8,126 nt of DNA from an uncultured Fastidiosipila sp. (lineage in GTDB: Bacteria > Bacillota > Clostridia > Saccharofermentanales > Fastidiosipilaceae): positions 1 to 8,126 of the forward strand of contig CALLQJ010000180.1 of NCBI GenBank assembly GCA_938014865.1, read 5' to 3'. The notes under the pieces were generated by a model, which worked only from the letters and a program-made list of their open reading frames with translations, did no database searches and was not told the origin of the DNA. Shown here piece by piece: positions 4,925 through 8,126 of the stretch. A program made the translations under genes and the position numbers. Each line of letters begins with the position of its first letter. Position 1 is the stretch's first letter.

Positions 4925-7900
4925 TTAAGTATCAGCCCACAATTCACATTGCTGAATCACAACTTTAACGGCTTCTTCCATACCCTCTGGCGGATATTTA
5001 TATTTTTTTAATAGTTTTTTGACCCTTCTTCTCATACCCGCTCTGGCAGAGGCCTTTTTCTGCCAGTCTATCGTACGGCTTTTTCTTAAGGATTCGGTAA
5101 GCTCCCTTGTTAATTGGACAAGTTCTTCGTTCGTATAAAAATCTTTAATGGCCGCAGGCTCTGTTATGGCATCATAAAAAGCCAGTTCTTCATCTGTTAA
5201 ACCAAGTTTATTCCCCTCAGTCTGCGCCTGTTTGATCTCGTTAGCCATCCGAATTAATTCTTTGATCACTTCTTCATTAGAAATCATACCATTCAAATAT
5301 GTCTTCATCGTACGATTTAACATCTCAGAAAACTTTTCTGATTTAACGAGATTTGTTCGTTTGTATACTTTTACTTGCTCATTGAGAAGCTGCTTCAATA
5401 ACTCAACTGCAATATTCTTTTCTTTCATGCGTGCAATATCAGCCAAAAACTTTTCTGAAAAAATAGACAGGCCTGTATCCAATTCAGAGAACAGATTAAT
5501 AACACTTGAAGTATTAACAGCTTCCTTCAGTATCTCATTTATTCTCTTATTGACCTCTTTCAAGGAGAGCTTTTTGGGGCCGCCTCCGATTCTCGTCAGC
5601 ATTGTTCTCACCGCCTCAAAAAAAGCCGCTTCCAGGCGCTGTTCGGGCGTCAGCAATGAGCGGCAGAGCGATAATGCACGTTTTAAGAGAAAAGCTTCTT
5701 TAATAAAATGCTCTTTGAGTGTTTTGTCTTCGCCGTAGGGCTCAGGAAATTCAGCAACCTTAGAAAACTCTTCCCAATTATCATCTATAACAAGCATTTT
5801 GCTGCCCTTTATTTCACTAAGGAAATTTGCAGCCCCTGAAATCGTTTTCGCTCTTGTAAGGTCAGAAGCATCATCTGAAAGGAAAGCTGAATAATCATAT
5901 CCGTAAAGCAGATCCCGGCACACTTCCAGTTTTTCAATAAATTTGGGAAGCGCTACTTTCGCAACGTCCATTTCGCCATAGTTATCCTGATCACGCTTCG
6001 TGTAATCATTCATGGCTTCCTTCAGAGCATTGGCAATACCCACATAATCAACAATCAAGCCGCCTTCTTTATCTTCGTAGACGCGATTAACGCGGGCAAT
6101 GGCCTGCATTAACGTATGCCCCCGCATGGGCTTGTAGATGTACATTGTTGCCAGACTCGGCAAATCAAAGCCCGTCAGCCACATGTCTACCACTATGGCA
6201 ATTTTAAGCGGGCTGTTATTATCCTTAAAAACATTCGCCAGTTCGTCACGATGGCGTTTATTGCCGATGATCTCTCTCCATTCTTCCGGATCATCATTGT
6301 TTTGCGTCATCACCAGAGCGATTTTCTCATCCCAATTCGGTCTGAGTTCCAAAATCCGCTTATAAATTTTCATTGCGATTGCCCGGTTATAGGCAACGAT
6401 CATGGCCTTGCCCGTCAATTCATACTGCCTGTTCTCTTCATAATGCTTGATGATATCTTTACAGAGCGTATCAATAGTCTCAGGTGCTCCCAAGATATTT
6501 TCCATGCGACTGAGTTTCTGCTTGCTCTTTTCTATGACATAGGGTTCCGCATTCATAGCCATAATTTCATATTCAGCATCAATCAGCTTCAGAATGTCCG
6601 GATCAAGCTTCAAATTGACAACACGACTTTCATAAAACACCGGTCTTGTAGCACCATCCCGTACAGCCTGTGTCATATCATAGATATCAATATAATTACC
6701 AAAAACTTCTACCGTCGAACGGTCTTTTGTTGAGATCGGCGTTCCCGTAAATCCAATATATGTTGCATTAGGCAGACTTTCACGTATAACAAGCCCCATG
6801 GATTTATGTAAGCGTCCCCATTTATCAGCTCTTTGATCTATAAATTGACTTCTGTGCGCCTCATCAGTCATGACGACGATATTTCGTCTTTCTGATAAAA
6901 CCTCCAGTCCTTCCTCAAACTTTTGTGCTGTTGAAAAAATAATCCCATTGGCCTTACGCCCTGCTAAAAGTGTTTTCAGATGTTCTCGGCTTTGGGCCTG
7001 CTCCGGTGACTGCCTTAGAAAATCGCTGCATTTTGCAAATTGCTCAAACAGCTGATTATCAAGATCATTTCGGTCCGTGAGCACAACAATGGTCGGAGAA
7101 CTTAAAGCGTCCTGCAGTAAGTGGGCATAAAAAACCATTGAAAGTGACTTTCCGCTTCCTTGTGTATGCCAGAACACGCCTCCCTTGCCGTCTGTTTTTG
7201 CTGCTGTTTTCGTTGACTCTATTGCCTTATTTACAGCGAAATACTGATGGTAGGCACTCATTATTTTCGTATCACCTGAAAAACATATGAAGTTTTTAAG
7301 GATGTCCAATAATCTTTCTTTTTTAAATATTCCCTCGAAGAACGTATCGAATTGGCCATACATATGATTCTCATATTCGCCGTCCTTGCTTTTCCACTCC
7401 ATGAAACGATCAAGGCCGGCCGTTATGGTTCCTGCTGTTGTTGTTGTCATATCGCTCAAAACACAAAATGCGTTATATACGAAAAATGTCGGAATTTCAT
7501 TCATGTAGTTACGAAGCTGCAAGTATGCTTCATCAACATTTGTTTCTTCTCTGCTGGGAGATTTCAGCTCAAAAACAACAATGGGGATTCCATTTAGAAA
7601 AACAACCAAGTCCGGCCGCTTAGAGCTGTACTCAATAAAACTCCACTGATTCGCTAAAATGAAAGAATTCTTTTCAAGATTCTCATAATCAACTAAGTAA
7701 ACTAATTCATACCGCTGCTTCCCATTTTGAAAATAACTTATCGTCATTCCATTTTGAAGGTAATAAGTGAAAGTCTTATTTCTCCTGACTAAGTCGTCTC
7801 CTTCAATATTTTTTATTTTCCTTAGTGCCTCTTCGATGGCATTCTCGGGAAGATGCGGATTTAATCTGCGTATGCCCATTTCTAACTCATCTGAATAAAA

Positions 7901-8011
7901 GGGCGAGTGGTAATCTCTTGAGACATTGGGACCATAAACATAGCTGTATCCTAAACTCGATTGGAACAGATCTATTACAGCTCTCTCATAATTGTCTTCT
8001 CTGTAGGCCAT
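4925..8011 (-). CDS. hsdR: Type I restriction enzyme, endonuclease/translocase subunit R
   Basis: HsdR is the motor and nuclease of a type I restriction-modification complex (HsdR with HsdM and HsdS). It translocates DNA using ATP and cuts unmethylated foreign DNA away from the recognition site. The 1028-residue length is close to EcoR124I-type R subunits. The N-terminal nuclease domain shows PD-(D/E)xK residues: D133 in KRPDLVVF, E148 and K150 in VFELKS, then the QxxxY motif QLRNY (165-169). Helicase motifs run in order: Walker A HTQGSGKS (282-289), VLTDRNDLDNQ (310-320), DEAH (383-386), TGTP (422-425), MIVAYNRA (537-544), VVDMWLTGFDLP (607-618), and QAIARVNR (636-643). The helical C-terminal region that contacts HsdM follows. 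All key residues are present. ATG 8011 is chosen because GGAGG lies 7 nt upstream; an in-frame ATG at 8032 lacks a site. Base composition looks more AT-rich than in the genes at the left, as often seen for transferred defence genes. Partners hsdM and hsdS are not within the window. Confidence 0.97.
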   Translation of the reverse strand: MAYREDNYERAVIDLFQSSLGYSYVYGPNVSRDYHSPFYSDELEMGIRRLNPHLPENAIEEALRKIKNIEGDDLVRRNKTFTYYLQNGMTISYFQNGKQRYELVYLVDYENLEKNSFILANQWSFIEYSSKRPDLVVFLNGIPIVVFELKSPSREETNVDEAYLQLRNYMNEIPTFFVYNAFCVLSDMTTTTAGTITAGLDRFMEWKSKDGEYENHMYGQFDTFFEGIFKKERLLDILKNFICFSGDTKIMSAYHQYFAVNKAIESTKTAAKTDGKGGVFWHTQGSGKSLSMVFYAHLLQDALSSPTIVVLTDRNDLDNQLFEQFAKCSDFLRQSPEQAQSREHLKTLLAGRKANGIIFSTAQKFEEGLEVLSERRNIVVMTDEAHRSQFIDQRADKWGRLHKSMGLVIRESLPNATYIGFTGTPISTKDRSTVEVFGNYIDIYDMTQAVRDGATRPVFYESRVVNLKLDPDILKLIDAEYEIMAMNAEPYVIEKSKQKLSRMENILGAPETIDTLCKDIIKHYEENRQYELTGKAMIVAYNRAIAMKIYKRILELRPNWDEKIALVMTQNNDDPEEWREIIGNKRHRDELANVFKDNNSPLKIAIVVDMWLTGFDLPSLATMYIYKPMRGHTLMQAIARVNRVYEDKEGGLIVDYVGIANALKEAMNDYTKRDQDNYGEMDVAKVALPKFIEKLEVCRDLLYGYDYSAFLSDDASDLTRAKTISGAANFLSEIKGSKMLVIDDNWEEFSKVAEFPEPYGEDKTLKEHFIKEAFLLKRALSLCRSLLTPEQRLEAAFFEAVRTMLTRIGGGPKKLSLKEVNKRINEILKEAVNTSSVINLFSELDTGLSIFSEKFLADIARMKEKNIAVELLKQLLNEQVKVYKRTNLVKSEKFSEMLNRTMKTYLNGMISNEEVIKELIRMANEIKQAQTEGNKLGLTDEELAFYDAITEPAAIKDFYTNEELVQLTRELTESLRKSRTIDWQKKASARAGMRRRVKKLLKKYKYPPEGMEEAVKVVIQQCELWADT

Positions 8012-8046
8012 GGGAGATCCTCCTATACGCATTCACATATAAGTAT

Positions 8047-8078
8047 ATTATATTAAGATCCTAAACAAGGCTAAACAA
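8047..8078 (-). promoter_or_regulatory. Candidate promoter of hsdR
   Basis: On the minus strand TTGTTT (8078-8073) lies 17 nt before TAATAT (8055-8050) and 20 nt before a perfect TATAAT (8052-8047). A second TTGTTT (8068-8063) is too close to either -10. Transcription would start near 8042 and give a leader of about 30 nt to ATG 8011. This suggests hsdR can be transcribed on its own rather than only from an upstream hsdM/hsdS promoter. The region is AT-rich, so confidence is moderate. Confidence 0.4.
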
Positions 8079-8087
8079 GAATTTAGC
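8061..8087. repeat. CTAAACAAG direct repeat plus GCTAAA/TTTAGC inverted repeat at the hsdR promoter
   Basis: CTAAACAAGG (8061-8070) and CTAAACAAGA (8071-8080) are tandem copies with a 10-bp period, one helical turn. GCTAAA (8070-8075) and TTTAGC (8082-8087) form an exact inverted pair around CAAGAA. The elements cover the candidate -35, which fits a regulator binding one face of the DNA. Further upstream a small hairpin ATCAG/CTGAT (8108-8121) is visible, but I find no coding end in 8088-8126. Confidence 0.45.
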
Positions 8088-8126
8088 GGGACACGACGAA
8101 GAGGAAGATCAGTCCTCTGATTATTG

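Noticed and set aside
5232..5738. 168-codon plus-strand frame opposite the hsdR C-terminal region
   Set aside because: The minus-strand product is a clear HsdR. The plus frame is Ser/Ile/Leu-rich, typical of a reverse-complement shadow.
6116..6733. 205-codon open frame on the plus strand inside hsdR
   Set aside because: It is antisense to the conserved helicase motifs, resembles no known family by eye and has no clear ribosome site; it is a shadow of hsdR codon usage.
1..8126. CRISPR array, tRNA or rRNA
   Set aside because: No regularly spaced identical repeats, no tRNA-like TTCGAATC-type arm and no rRNA-like stretch was seen on reading either strand.

Overview
The window reads as chromosomal DNA of a low-to-mid-GC member of the Bacillota, most likely Clostridia-like. 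Supporting signs are strong AGGAGG-type ribosome binding sites, a Firmicutes-style small membrane protein with a zinc ribbon and SHOCT domain, a CPBP membrane protease and a general-stress-A-like GT8 glycosyltransferase. I cannot name a genus. All six supported protein genes lie on the minus strand, so the window is transcribed from right to left. No rRNA, tRNA, CRISPR array or intact mobile element is visible.

Right part (4925-8126): a full-length type I restriction endonuclease subunit, hsdR, with intact PD-(D/E)xK nuclease and SF2 helicase motifs. It has its own candidate promoter, overlapped by a CTAAACAAG direct repeat and a GCTAAA/TTTAGC inverted repeat. No hsdM or hsdS lies in the window; they may be upstream, beyond position 8126. 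Next comes a structured non-coding stretch (4604-4924). It holds two competing hairpins, a terminator-like hairpin on the opposite strand, and a pair of 33-bp direct repeats that supply the -35 of a good promoter. That promoter drives a CPBP-family (Abi-type) intramembrane protease at 3914-4603.

Middle and left part (1-3913): a perfect 23-bp palindrome sits just upstream of the ribosome binding site of a DUF4038/apiosidase-like glycoside hydrolase (2299-3627). This gene is followed after 16 nt by pcp, pyroglutamyl-peptidase I (1641-2282), and then by a GT8 glycosyltransferase (647-1516, possibly starting at 1627). The three probably form one transcript, likely controlled by a sugar-responsive regulator at the palindrome. 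A gap with three copies of a 16-bp repeat leads to a zinc-ribbon/SHOCT membrane protein that runs off the left edge.

Functionally the window divides into a defence-flavoured right half (HsdR plus CPBP protease) and a carbohydrate/peptide metabolism left half. The least explained material is regulatory: four separate repeat or palindrome clusters, each just upstream of a gene. I see no clearly new multi-gene system. The best candidate for something undescribed is the repeat-promoter-hairpin block at 4666-4850, between hsdR and the CPBP gene; it may be the relic of an insertion-sequence end reused as a promoter.
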